The notes under the pieces: generated by a model
The model's database searches: none
Seen by the model: the letters and a program-made list of their open reading frames with translations, nothing else
Told to the model about the DNA's origin: nothing
From: Bacteroidota bacterium
GTDB lineage: Bacteria > Bacteroidota > Bacteroidia > Flavobacteriales_D > Crocinitomicaceae
Assembly: GCA_016866415.1 (NCBI GenBank)
Contig: VGML01000108.1
Coordinates: forward strand, 1 to 6,981
Reading direction: 5' to 3'
Length of the DNA: 6,981 bases
Shown here: one piece after another, positions 1 through 6,181 of the stretch
Position numbering within the stretch: the first letter of the stretch is position 1
Layout of the letters: the number at the start of each line of letters is the position of its first letter
Translations under genes and position numbers: made by a program

Positions 1-2
1 CT

Positions 3-788
3 GTTGAACTTGAAAAAGGATTCTATGATGATTTTGAATTCGATTTTGGCTGGACGGTAATTGCGAATGCAGAGACAGGAAATTGGGAACGCGGAATTCC
101 AAAACCGACAAATGCAACAGTTCCAGCTACAGATGCCGATTATGATTGTGGGAATTTTGCTTATGTAACGGGCAATAACCCAAACCTCGATCCCGATTTT
201 GATGATGTCGATAATGGTTATACAACACTTCTTTCTCCTCAATTTAACGTAAATGGATTTGCAACACCTTATCTGAATTATGTCGTTTCGCACTATTGTT
301 TTCACGGTCCTCAAGTTGGAGACGATACCTTGAAAGTATATTTGTTGACGGGAACTGATCAAATACTAATTGACGAAATCATTCCGCCATCGAATGCGAT
401 GACTTGGACACCAAGAAGCATTTCCGTATCAAATCTTTTACCGCTGAATAATAATCTTCAATTGATGGTAAATATCTCAGATCTGGCTACAAATATCAAT
501 GTAACGGAAGCCTCATTCGATCGATTTTCAATTTCAAATTATTCCATTTTGTATACCAAGGAACTAAATAAAGATGAAATTCAGCTTTTTCCAAATCCAA
601 CAAATCATAACATTACCATTCAAGGATTAGAATCAGGAAATTCGCTCGTTTTGTTTGATTTAAAAGGAAATTCATTGTTTGAAATAAAATATACGAATGA
701 AAAGGAGATTATTAATCTATCTCAACTCAGCGAGGGAATGTATTTCATTAAATACAAAGGGAAAAGTTACAAATTAATGAAGAATTGA
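3..788 (+). CDS. T9SS-secreted protein, 3' part (C-terminal sorting domain)
   Basis: This is the last 261 codons of a larger gene. The frame is open from the left edge to the TGA at 786-788, so the start and any catalytic domain are missing. Visible residues 5-110 look like a beta-sandwich module common in large Bacteroidota exoproteins: an F-x-D-D-F-E-F-D-x-G-W opening, then TGNWERGIP, then an acidic VTGNN/DVDNG stretch and LLSPQFN. In known proteins this module often follows peptidase domains such as M14 or related metalloproteases, but nothing here shows which enzyme, if any, precedes it. The last ~70 residues (from about nt 570) form a T9SS type A sorting domain: LFPNPTNHNITI, then LVLFDLKGNSL, then LSEGMYFIKYKG and a basic end, KLMKN. 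Family knowledge says such a protein crosses the inner membrane by Sec, crosses the outer membrane by T9SS, and has this domain cleaved. An ATG-less internal start near 330 (TTG) is not the real start, because coding sequence continues upstream in frame. Confidence 0.88.
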   Translation, partial: VELEKGFYDDFEFDFGWTVIANAETGNWERGIPKPTNATVPATDADYDCGNFAYVTGNNPNLDPDFDDVDNGYTTLLSPQFNVNGFATPYLNYVVSHYCFHGPQVGDDTLKVYLLTGTDQILIDEIIPPSNAMTWTPRSISVSNLLPLNNNLQLMVNISDLATNINVTEASFDRFSISNYSILYTKELNKDEIQLFPNPTNHNITIQGLESGNSLVLFDLKGNSLFEIKYTNEKEIINLSQLSEGMYFIKYKGKSYKLMKN

Positions 789-821
789 CATTTTCTGCGC
801 GCTCGACTGAAACCTTATCCT

Positions 822-829
822 TAAATTCG
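822..829 (+). promoter_or_regulatory. Possible weak promoter -7 box before the glycosyltransferase cluster
   Basis: TAAATTCG matches the Bacteroidota -7 consensus TAnnTTTG except at one base, and lies 15 bp before the ATG at 845 in the 56-bp gap after the T9SS gene. No TTG occurs at the expected 17-23 bp upstream, so support is weak. The location is right for a cluster promoter, since the upstream gene is of an unrelated type. Confidence 0.25.
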
Positions 830-844
830 CTGTAATAAATCCAA

Positions 845-1792
845 ATGGTGAAGAACGTTTCGATTGTTATACCGCTTTTTAACGAAGATGAATCGCTTCC
901 TGAGTTGTATCAGTGGATTAAACGTGTAGTTGAAGAAAATGGTTTATCATACGAGGTTATTTTCATTGATGACGGAAGCAAGGACAAATCTTGGTCTGTT
1001 ATTGAAAAATTAGCTTTGAATGATTCGAATGTAAAGGCGATTAAATTTCAACGAAATTATGGTAAATCTGCGGCACTTCAGGTTGGTTTTCAAGCTGCTA
1101 CTGGTAATGTAGTGATTACAATGGATGCTGATCTTCAGGATTCACCTGATGAAATCCCAGAGCTTTATCGCATGGTAATGGTGGAAGATCTGGATGTTGT
1201 TTCAGGTTGGAAGAGAAAACGACATGATCCCATTTCAAAAACGATTCCAACAAAACTATACAACTGGGCTGCTCGAAGAATTACAGGTATATATTTGCAT
1301 GACTTTAATTGCGGTTTAAAGGCTTATAAATTGTCTGTCGTAAAAAGTATTGAGCTCTATGGTGATATGCATCGCTATATACCTGCTTTGGCGAAATACG
1401 CTGGCTTTCATCGAATTGGCGAAAAAGTAGTTCAACATCAAGCACGAAAATATGGTGTTACAAAATTTGGATTGAATCGCTTCTTGAATGGTCCACTTGA
1501 TTTGATGACCGTTGCATTTATGGGTAAATTTGGTAAGAAACCAATGCATTTTTTTGGTGCATTGGGCATGCTTATGTTCGTAATAGGTTTTGGACTTATT
1601 TTCTATTTAGGAATCGATAAATTATTCATTCATACGACAGCGCGAAATTTAGCTCAACGCTCTGAATTTTTCATCGCTCTTGCTGCTATGATTATGGGTG
1701 TTCAATTTTTTTTAGCGGGCTTTCTTGCCGAAATGGTAGGAAGAAATTCATCCACTCGGAATCACTATTTGATTGAAAAAGAAATCAAATGA
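845..1792 (+). CDS. Family 2 glycosyltransferase, GtrB/DPM1-like, membrane-anchored
   Basis: The 315-residue protein has the usual length and layout of bacterial GtrB/DPM1-like enzymes, which move a sugar from a nucleotide donor to polyprenyl phosphate on the cytoplasmic side of the inner membrane. The GT-A domain starts at once (VSIVIPLFNEDESLPEL, residues 5-21), with the nucleotide-binding VIFIDDGSKDKS at 38-49 and the metal-binding DADLQD at 94-99. The family-typical DFNCGLKAY is at 153-161 and MHRYIPALAKYAGF at 175-188. RKYGVTKFGLNRF (201-213) precedes the membrane part. Two hydrophobic helices follow, at about 235-256 and 275-297. The ATG at 845 is the natural start, since the fold begins five residues later. 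The end overlaps the next gene by ATGA, which suggests translational coupling. The sugar and the exact acceptor cannot be read from the sequence. A polyisoprenyl-phosphate glucose- or mannose-type transferase is most likely. Confidence 0.93.
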   Translation: MVKNVSIVIPLFNEDESLPELYQWIKRVVEENGLSYEVIFIDDGSKDKSWSVIEKLALNDSNVKAIKFQRNYGKSAALQVGFQAATGNVVITMDADLQDSPDEIPELYRMVMVEDLDVVSGWKRKRHDPISKTIPTKLYNWAARRITGIYLHDFNCGLKAYKLSVVKSIELYGDMHRYIPALAKYAGFHRIGEKVVQHQARKYGVTKFGLNRFLNGPLDLMTVAFMGKFGKKPMHFFGALGMLMFVIGFGLIFYLGIDKLFIHTTARNLAQRSEFFIALAAMIMGVQFFLAGFLAEMVGRNSSTRNHYLIEKEIK

Positions 1793-2337
1793 ATTTAATA
1801 GATTGGAATGTAGACGAATCTTGGACCTTATTCTTGGACCGTGATGGCGTTATCAATGAACGAATTATTGGTGATTACGTAACTAATTTAGGCGATTTTC
1901 ATTTTAAGGAAAAAGCATTAGAATCACTTGGAAAGCTTACTTGTAAGTTCAAATTTGTTTTTGTTGTAACCAATCAGCAAGGGGTAGCTCTGGGTAAAAT
2001 GACTCAAAAGCAATTGGAAGAAATTCACGAATATATGGTGAATGAAATTGTTGAAAAAAGTGGACATATTACACATGTTTATTCCGCAACTGAATTAAAA
2101 AATTCAGATTCAACCTTTCGAAAACCGAGCCCAAAAATGGCATACATGGCAAAAGAACGTTTTCCAGAAGTCGTATTTCAAAAGTCAATTATGGTTGGCG
2201 ATACGGACTCAGACATTCGATTTGGTAAAAACCTTGGGATGAAAACGGTATTAATTTTGACAGAGGAGAAAATAAGTGAAAAAGCGGACTTAGAAGTAAA
2301 GTCCATTTTTGAATTGAATGAATTACTTGAAAAGTAA
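1789..2337 (+). CDS. HAD-IIIA phosphatase, GmhB/HisB-N-like, without zinc-loop cysteines
   Basis: This 182-residue cytoplasmic protein belongs to the HAD superfamily group containing heptose-1,7-bisphosphate 7-phosphatase (GmhB) and histidinol phosphatase (HisB N-domain). All four HAD motifs are present: FLDRDGVIN at 15-23 with nucleophile D17 and acid/base D19; VVTNQQGVALG at 59-69 with T61; RKPSPKM at 111-117 with K112; and MVGDTDSDIRFG at 135-146 with D138 and D142. Typical GmhB has a zinc loop with one Cys-x-His and a Cys-x-Cys just before the RKP motif. Here the corresponding segment (about 97-110, YSATELKNSDSTF) has no Cys or His, and the only Cys in the protein is C52. The start overlaps the glycosyltransferase stop (ATGA). 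Next to a GT2 and upstream of a GT9, a role in making an activated sugar is reasonable, but the substrate is unknown and I assign no symbol. GmhA and HldE partners are not in the window. Confidence 0.85.
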   Translation: MNLIDWNVDESWTLFLDRDGVINERIIGDYVTNLGDFHFKEKALESLGKLTCKFKFVFVVTNQQGVALGKMTQKQLEEIHEYMVNEIVEKSGHITHVYSATELKNSDSTFRKPSPKMAYMAKERFPEVVFQKSIMVGDTDSDIRFGKNLGMKTVLILTEEKISEKADLEVKSIFELNELLEK

Positions 2338-2340
2338 AGT

Positions 2341-3099
2341 ATGAAGATATTGAAATTAATCTTTTTTGTTTTTTTGGTCAATCTCTCATTGTTGGCTCAA
2401 CCGAATCAAACTGATTCAAAAGGCCGAAAACAAGGTGTTTGGCAAAAGGCCTATCCCAAAAGTGAATTATTGCAATACAAGGGTCAATTTCGTGATGATA
2501 AACCCGTAGGAACCTTCGAATATTTTTATACTGGTGGGCAATTAAAGGCAACTATTGAGCATCATCCAAATGGACGTAATGCAAGGGCAAATTATTATTT
2601 TGAAAATAAAATGTTAATGACAGAAGGATTTTATCTTGATCAAAAAAAAGATTCTACTTGGGTTAATTACAACGAGGAAGGTTTAGTTTTGGGTGTTGAG
2701 TCCTTTAAAAAAGACAAATTGAATGGAAAAAAAGTAATTTATTACCTAGAAGGTCAAGTTGAAACGGAAAAGTTGAATCCACTATCAGTTGCCAATTATT
2801 TAAACGATACATTGCATGGGGAGTATAGAGAATACTTTTCAACCGGTAAATTAAAGCAAATCGGTAAATATGAAAACGGTAAAATCGTTGGCGAATGGAA
2901 GGAGTATTATCCGAATGGAAGTATTTTCAAAGTGTCAAAATTTAAGAATGACCGATTGCATGGCTGGATCACTTCCTATTCAAAAGATGGTGAAGAAATT
3001 GGAAAAATACTTTATCAGAATGGAGAGAAATTGACTGGTAAGGAACTTGAAAGTTTTCTGAAACTTTGTGAGAAAAATGGTATGGATCCCAATGATTAA
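2341..3099 (+). CDS. Exported MORN/YwqK-like repeat protein
   Basis: The 252-residue protein begins with a clear signal peptide, MKILKLIFFVFLVNLSLLAQ, with cleavage likely after A19; no lipobox Cys is present. The rest is about seven repeats of roughly 23 residues of the type G-x-W-x-x-Y-x-x-x-G-x-L-x-x-x-x-x-F-x-x-x-x-L-x-G. The clearest are GEYREYFSTGKLKQIGKY (160-177), GEWKEYYPNGSIFKVSKF (184-201) and GWITSYSKDGEEIGKILY (208-225). Earlier, more divergent copies lie near 32, 57, 105 and 129. Such beta-hairpin repeats resemble MORN motifs. Database entries often call similar proteins YwqK family antitoxins, but that name proves no toxin-antitoxin role, and no toxin gene is visible. The start is only 3 bp after the phosphatase stop, so it is probably in the same transcript. 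It should act in the periplasm or at the cell surface. Its function is unknown. Confidence 0.85.
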   Translation: MKILKLIFFVFLVNLSLLAQPNQTDSKGRKQGVWQKAYPKSELLQYKGQFRDDKPVGTFEYFYTGGQLKATIEHHPNGRNARANYYFENKMLMTEGFYLDQKKDSTWVNYNEEGLVLGVESFKKDKLNGKKVIYYLEGQVETEKLNPLSVANYLNDTLHGEYREYFSTGKLKQIGKYENGKIVGEWKEYYPNGSIFKVSKFKNDRLHGWITSYSKDGEEIGKILYQNGEKLTGKELESFLKLCEKNGMDPND

Positions 3100-3111
3100 A
3101 GTAGCGTTAAA

Positions 3112-3139
3112 TTAGTTAATTGAGAATTTTGTATCTTTG
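3112..3139 (+). promoter_or_regulatory. Possible internal promoter before the lipoprotein gene
   Basis: TATCTTTG at 3132-3139 is a perfect match to the Bacteroidota -7 box TAnnTTTG, in the largest gap inside the cluster (43 bp before the ATG at 3143). The -33 side is poor: TTAG at 3112-3115 is at roughly the right distance, while the real TTG at 3120-3122 is too close. Initiation a few bases after the box would fall on or next to the start codon, giving an almost leaderless message. The same box also occurs by chance inside coding regions here (337-344 and 1290-1297), so it is only suggestive. Confidence 0.35.
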
Positions 3140-3142
3140 ATT

Positions 3143-3835
3143 ATGTTTTCGCTCAGGTTTGTCCTAATTAATTTATCTCTTTTCCTTTTGGTTGCTTTTC
3201 TCTCTTGTGAGAAAACCTCTAAGGTAGGAACAGCTGATTGGTTCAAAACCTATTTCGACACAACGCAAGGACTTTTCATTGAGTATCGCGTGTTAGAAAT
3301 TAATCATGATGAGAACGCGTTGATTCAGCATGACACGTTGAATTACTTTCTGAGAATTCAAATTGAGGATACGATTACAGACAACCTAGGTCGCGTAAAT
3401 AGAAAATACGTTCGATACAAAAAAACTAACGTTAACGATGCTTGGCAAATTTCTGATGTTTGGATGACGATTGTTGATGGCGTCAATGCAGAGTTGGTTG
3501 AGGAAAATCAACGAATCATCAAACTAAAATTCCCCATAAATGAGTATACGAATTGGAATGCTAATATTTTCAATTTGGACGATAAACTTGATTGTTACTA
3601 TGAAAATTTGCACCAAAGTAGATCAATTAATGGCCTTTACTTCGATAGCACGGTAACGGTAAATCAGGGTTCAGTTCGGAATTTCCTTCGTTATTTCAAG
3701 AAAAATGAGTTGTACGCTAATGGCGTTGGAATGATTTTAAAGTATTATAAAGATTTAAATATTTCTAATTTTGATACGCTTCAAATTGATTCAGGTAAGG
3801 AACTTTACATGGAAGTTATTAATTTCGGCAACTAA
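3143..3835 (+). CDS. Putative lipoprotein of unknown function, Bacteroidota-type
   Basis: The protein has 230 residues from the ATG at 3143. A TTG two codons upstream (3137) is also in frame, but it overlaps the TATCTTTG box and is a poorer choice. A basic, hydrophobic leader (MFSLRFVLINLSLFLLVAFL) ends in S-C at residues 21-22, followed by EKTS. This is an imperfect lipobox (F-L-S-C), so lipidation at C22 is likely but not certain. The mature part has no enzyme motif. It looks like a family of Bacteroidota lipoproteins I recognise only by pattern: aromatic YR..E start, a segment ITDNLGRVNRKYVRY (74-88 from this start), IKLKFPINEYTNW, then a late ANGVGMILKYYKD stretch. It appears to be mostly beta-strand. 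It follows the repeat protein by 43 bp and precedes the GT9 gene by 15 bp. A link to glycan assembly is suggested only by position. Confidence 0.78.
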   Translation: MFSLRFVLINLSLFLLVAFLSCEKTSKVGTADWFKTYFDTTQGLFIEYRVLEINHDENALIQHDTLNYFLRIQIEDTITDNLGRVNRKYVRYKKTNVNDAWQISDVWMTIVDGVNAELVEENQRIIKLKFPINEYTNWNANIFNLDDKLDCYYENLHQSRSINGLYFDSTVTVNQGSVRNFLRYFKKNELYANGVGMILKYYKDLNISNFDTLQIDSGKELYMEVINFGN

Positions 3836-3850
3836 ATCCTGAAATCAAAA

Positions 3851-4945
3851 ATGATTAGCATACAAGATGTCAAATACGATTGCAAGCACTTTAGGGGAGG
3901 AATTCCTTGTAAGCCGAATAAACAGTTTGATGTAAATTGCTTAAATTGTTCACATTACGAGCCAATTAAAACTAAAATTTTAATCATTAAGTTAGGTGCT
4001 CTTGGAGACGTTATTCGTTCAACGCCACTTATCGAGCGATTCAGAAAAGAATATCCTTCATCGCACATAACTTGGTTGACTTTAAGTCCTGATATTCTTC
4101 CAAAAGACAAAATAGATGAAATTTTGAAGCTTGATTTTTATTCTATTTTCAATGTAGAAAACTCGCAATTTGACATTGCTGTGAATTTGGACAAGGATAA
4201 AGAAGCATGTATTCTACTGAAAAAGATCAGTGCAACCAATAAATTCGGATATACCTGGGAAAATGGTCATATTGCGCAAGCGACTGAAAAAGCAGAGCAT
4301 AAATTATTGACTGGTTATTTTGATGATTTATCAAAATCGAATACTAAAAATTACATCCAAGAAATCTTTGAGATTTGTCATTTTGAATTTAATGGCGAAG
4401 ATTATCAGATTAATCTGAATGACAAATTAAGTGCATCTTGGACTGAAAAGCTTACACAGTTAGCTCAAGGAAAAAAGATAGTTGGTTTAAATACAGGTTG
4501 CGGTCCACGTTGGAATACGCGCTTATGGAAGGATGAATATTGGATTGAAACAGCGATTCAATTAAAGAATCAAGGATTCTTTCCTGTTTTCTTAGGTGGT
4601 GAACTTGAGCATGAAAAAAACCAAAGATTAAGTCAACAGGCAAATGTATTTTATCCAGGGCATTTTTCTCTAGAGGAGTTCATTGCGCTTACAAATACCT
4701 GTGATACAATCATAACGCAAGTAACGATGATGATGCACATTGCTACTGCTTTGAAAAAGAAAATGGTCTTGATGAATACCATTTTTAATCCATATGAATT
4801 TGAGTTGTACGGTAGGGGAGTAATCGTTGGTCCTGAAAACGGTTGCGATTGTTATTACGGTAATTCCTGCGTTCACAACGAACCTTGTATGCTTTCAATT
4901 TTACCCGAAAAAGTCGTTCAGGCGGCTCAAAACTTGAGTCTTTAA
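3851..4945 (+). CDS. Family 9 glycosyltransferase (heptosyltransferase-like) with terminal Cys clusters
   Basis: This is a GT-B enzyme of 364 residues, about the length of LPS heptosyltransferases plus a short N-terminal extension. The GT9 core starts at residue 42 (KILIIKLGALGDVIRSTPLI), the glycine-rich loop seen in WaaC/WaaF/RfaQ-type proteins. The donor-site half has VGLNTGCGPRWNTRLWKDEY (211-230), FLGGELEHEKN (248-258) and SLEEFIALTNTCDTII (273-288). Where classical members have an N-D-S-G-x-x-H-x-A segment, this one has TQVTMMMHIATAL (289-301), a variant I associate with a GT9 subfamily. Before the core, residues 11-33 carry four cysteines (C11, C20, C30, C33) in a C-x8-C-x9-C-x2-C pattern; near the end there are four more (C332, C334, C340, C346). 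These could bind metal, which is inference. The protein should be cytoplasmic. ADP-heptose is the usual family donor but is not proven here. The stop shares one base with the next start (TAATG). Confidence 0.92.
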   Translation: MISIQDVKYDCKHFRGGIPCKPNKQFDVNCLNCSHYEPIKTKILIIKLGALGDVIRSTPLIERFRKEYPSSHITWLTLSPDILPKDKIDEILKLDFYSIFNVENSQFDIAVNLDKDKEACILLKKISATNKFGYTWENGHIAQATEKAEHKLLTGYFDDLSKSNTKNYIQEIFEICHFEFNGEDYQINLNDKLSASWTEKLTQLAQGKKIVGLNTGCGPRWNTRLWKDEYWIETAIQLKNQGFFPVFLGGELEHEKNQRLSQQANVFYPGHFSLEEFIALTNTCDTIITQVTMMMHIATALKKKMVLMNTIFNPYEFELYGRGVIVGPENGCDCYYGNSCVHNEPCMLSILPEKVVQAAQNLSL

Positions 4946-6072
4946 TGAAAATCGTTTTTTTATCAACCTTTTATCCGTTTAGAGGGGGAATAGCGCAATT
5001 TAATGCCTTGCTTTATCGCGAGATTGAAAAGAAAAATGAAGTTGAGGCAATTACCTTCAAAAGACAATATCCAACGCTTTTATTCCCGGGAAAAACGCAA
5101 ATGGTTTCCCAAAAAGACATTGCTGATCCAATTCCTTCGAGACGATGGTTGGATTCAATAAATCCTTTGACCTATATTACCACGGCACTAAAAGTTAAAA
5201 AACTCAATGCTGATTTGATTTTAACAAAATATTGGATGTCATTTTTTGCTCCCAGCTTAGGTTTTGTTTTGGGAATGCAATCAAAAAAAACGAAGCGAAT
5301 CGCTATTTTGGATAACGTAATTCCACATGAAAAAAGGTTTTTTGATCATGCTTTTAATCGCTATTTTTTGAAGAGAAATGATGGATTTATTGCCATGTCT
5401 GAAAAAGTTCAAAAAGACCTGCTTCATTATTTGCCAAATGCTAAATGCTTGCTGATTCCTCATCCAATTTATAATCAATTTGGAGAAAAATTAAGTCGAA
5501 ATGAAGCGCTTTCAAAACTTGGAATAGAAAATCATTCTGATAAAAAAATTCTCTTGTTCTTTGGAATTATTAGGGATTACAAGGGTTTAGATCTACTATT
5601 GAAATCACTACCTCATTTGGAAGAATCTTATTTTCTTGTTGTGGCTGGAGAGGTTTACGGTTCATTTGAAAAATATGAGAACATCATTTCAGAATTAGGA
5701 ATAAAGAATAGAATAGCTTTGTTTAATAATTACATTGATGATTCGGAAGTGAAAAACTTTTTTTCAGCAGCTGATGTGTGCATCCTTCCCTATAAATCTG
5801 CAACACAAAGTGGGATCACTAATATTTCGTATCATTTCGAATTACCAATTATTGCTACAAATGTTGGAGGTTTGGCTGAGAGTATTATTCACGAAAAAAC
5901 AGGGTTAATTGTCGACAAGGTCTCCGAAAATGCCCTTGCAAATGCGATAATTGGTTATTTTAAAAATTATGATTCAGCCAAAATGGCGAATGAAATTAAA
6001 ATCATGAATCAAGAAAATAGTTGGGAGAATTTTGCTCAACGACTTTTGGATTTTAGTCAAAAACTGAATTGA
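4945..6072 (+). CDS. Family 4 glycosyltransferase (GT-B)
   Basis: The protein has 375 residues from the ATG at 4945, which overlaps the GT9 stop by one base (TAATG). An in-frame TTG at 4885 would add 20 residues that overlap GT9 and resemble nothing; the family normally begins as here, with a strand then a glycine loop: MKIVFLSTFYPFRGGIAQFN (1-20). The C-terminal donor domain has KILLFFGIIRDYKGLDLLLK (201-220), the family hallmark after the linker, LVVAGEVYG (231-239), and ADVCILPYKSATQSGITNIS (276-295), then ELPIIATNVGGLAESI (299-314) and EKTGLIV (317-323). The usual E-x7-E pair is altered: the first Glu is replaced by Gln in the ATQSG segment and the second position is in the ISYHF segment. 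This PYKSATQSG form is, as I recall, common in Bacteroidota GT4 enzymes. It should be cytoplasmic and add a sugar to a lipid-linked or LPS-type acceptor. Donor and acceptor are not readable from sequence. Confidence 0.92.
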   Translation: MKIVFLSTFYPFRGGIAQFNALLYREIEKKNEVEAITFKRQYPTLLFPGKTQMVSQKDIADPIPSRRWLDSINPLTYITTALKVKKLNADLILTKYWMSFFAPSLGFVLGMQSKKTKRIAILDNVIPHEKRFFDHAFNRYFLKRNDGFIAMSEKVQKDLLHYLPNAKCLLIPHPIYNQFGEKLSRNEALSKLGIENHSDKKILLFFGIIRDYKGLDLLLKSLPHLEESYFLVVAGEVYGSFEKYENIISELGIKNRIALFNNYIDDSEVKNFFSAADVCILPYKSATQSGITNISYHFELPIIATNVGGLAESIIHEKTGLIVDKVSENALANAIIGYFKNYDSAKMANEIKIMNQENSWENFAQRLLDFSQKLN

Positions 6073-6079
6073 TTCGCTT

Positions 6080-6139
6080 TTTACATTCCAAACTATTTTT
6101 TAAATACACCTTGTAAAAGTTGACTTTGAGGAATGTAAA
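6080..6139 (+). repeat. 10-bp perfect inverted repeat upstream of secD
   Basis: TTTACATTCC at 6080-6089 is matched by its exact reverse complement GGAATGTAAA at 6130-6139, separated by 40 bp. The left arm begins 8 bp after the GT4 stop and the right arm lies in the spacer between the -33 and -7 elements of the secD promoter. It may be a two-site operator, a long-loop RNA hairpin at the end of the cluster transcript, or chance. There is no T-run right after the right arm, so it does not look like a normal intrinsic terminator. Confidence 0.5.
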
Positions 6140-6150
6140 TTCTATATTTG
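6120..6150 (+). promoter_or_regulatory. Bacteroidota-type promoter of secD
   Basis: TTG at 6120-6122 (in GTTGAC) and TATATTTG at 6143-6150 are separated by 20 bp, matching the flavobacterial consensus TTG-N17-23-TAnnTTTG. Transcription should start at about 6155-6157, leaving an AT-rich leader of about 26 nt before the ATG at 6182 with no Shine-Dalgarno sequence, as is normal in this phylum. It sits in the only sizeable gap before secD and separates it from the glycosyltransferase cluster. Confidence 0.72.
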
Positions 6151-6181
6151 CACCCTTAATTTCAATTATAATACGAAAATT

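Noticed and set aside
785..790. TTGACA, a perfect sigma-70 type -35 hexamer at the end of the T9SS gene
   Set aside because: The Bacteroidota primary sigma factor uses different elements, the motif overlaps the stop codon of the T9SS gene, and the nearest -7-like box is 34 bp further on, too far.
791..813. GC-rich GCGCGC core flanked by TTTC and GAAA after the T9SS stop, considered as a terminator
   Set aside because: Only the outer four pairs and a few inner ones can form, with mismatches between, and no T-run follows.
1290..1297. TATATTTG box inside the GT2 gene, with another at 337-344 in the T9SS gene
   Set aside because: Both lie deep in coding sequence with no gene start just downstream, so they are most simply chance matches in AT-rich DNA.
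1316..1549. Minus-strand open frame inside the GT2 gene
   Set aside because: It lies wholly within a well-supported gene, has no recognisable domain, and its existence is explained by the AT-rich complement. The same applies to minus-strand frames at 2178-2381, 4452-4643, 4670-4876 and 5281-5478.
4885..4944. In-frame upstream extension of the GT4 gene from a TTG codon
   Set aside because: The extra 20 residues overlap the end of the GT9 gene, resemble no GT4 start, and the ATG at 4945 begins exactly where the family fold begins and gives a typical TAATG junction.
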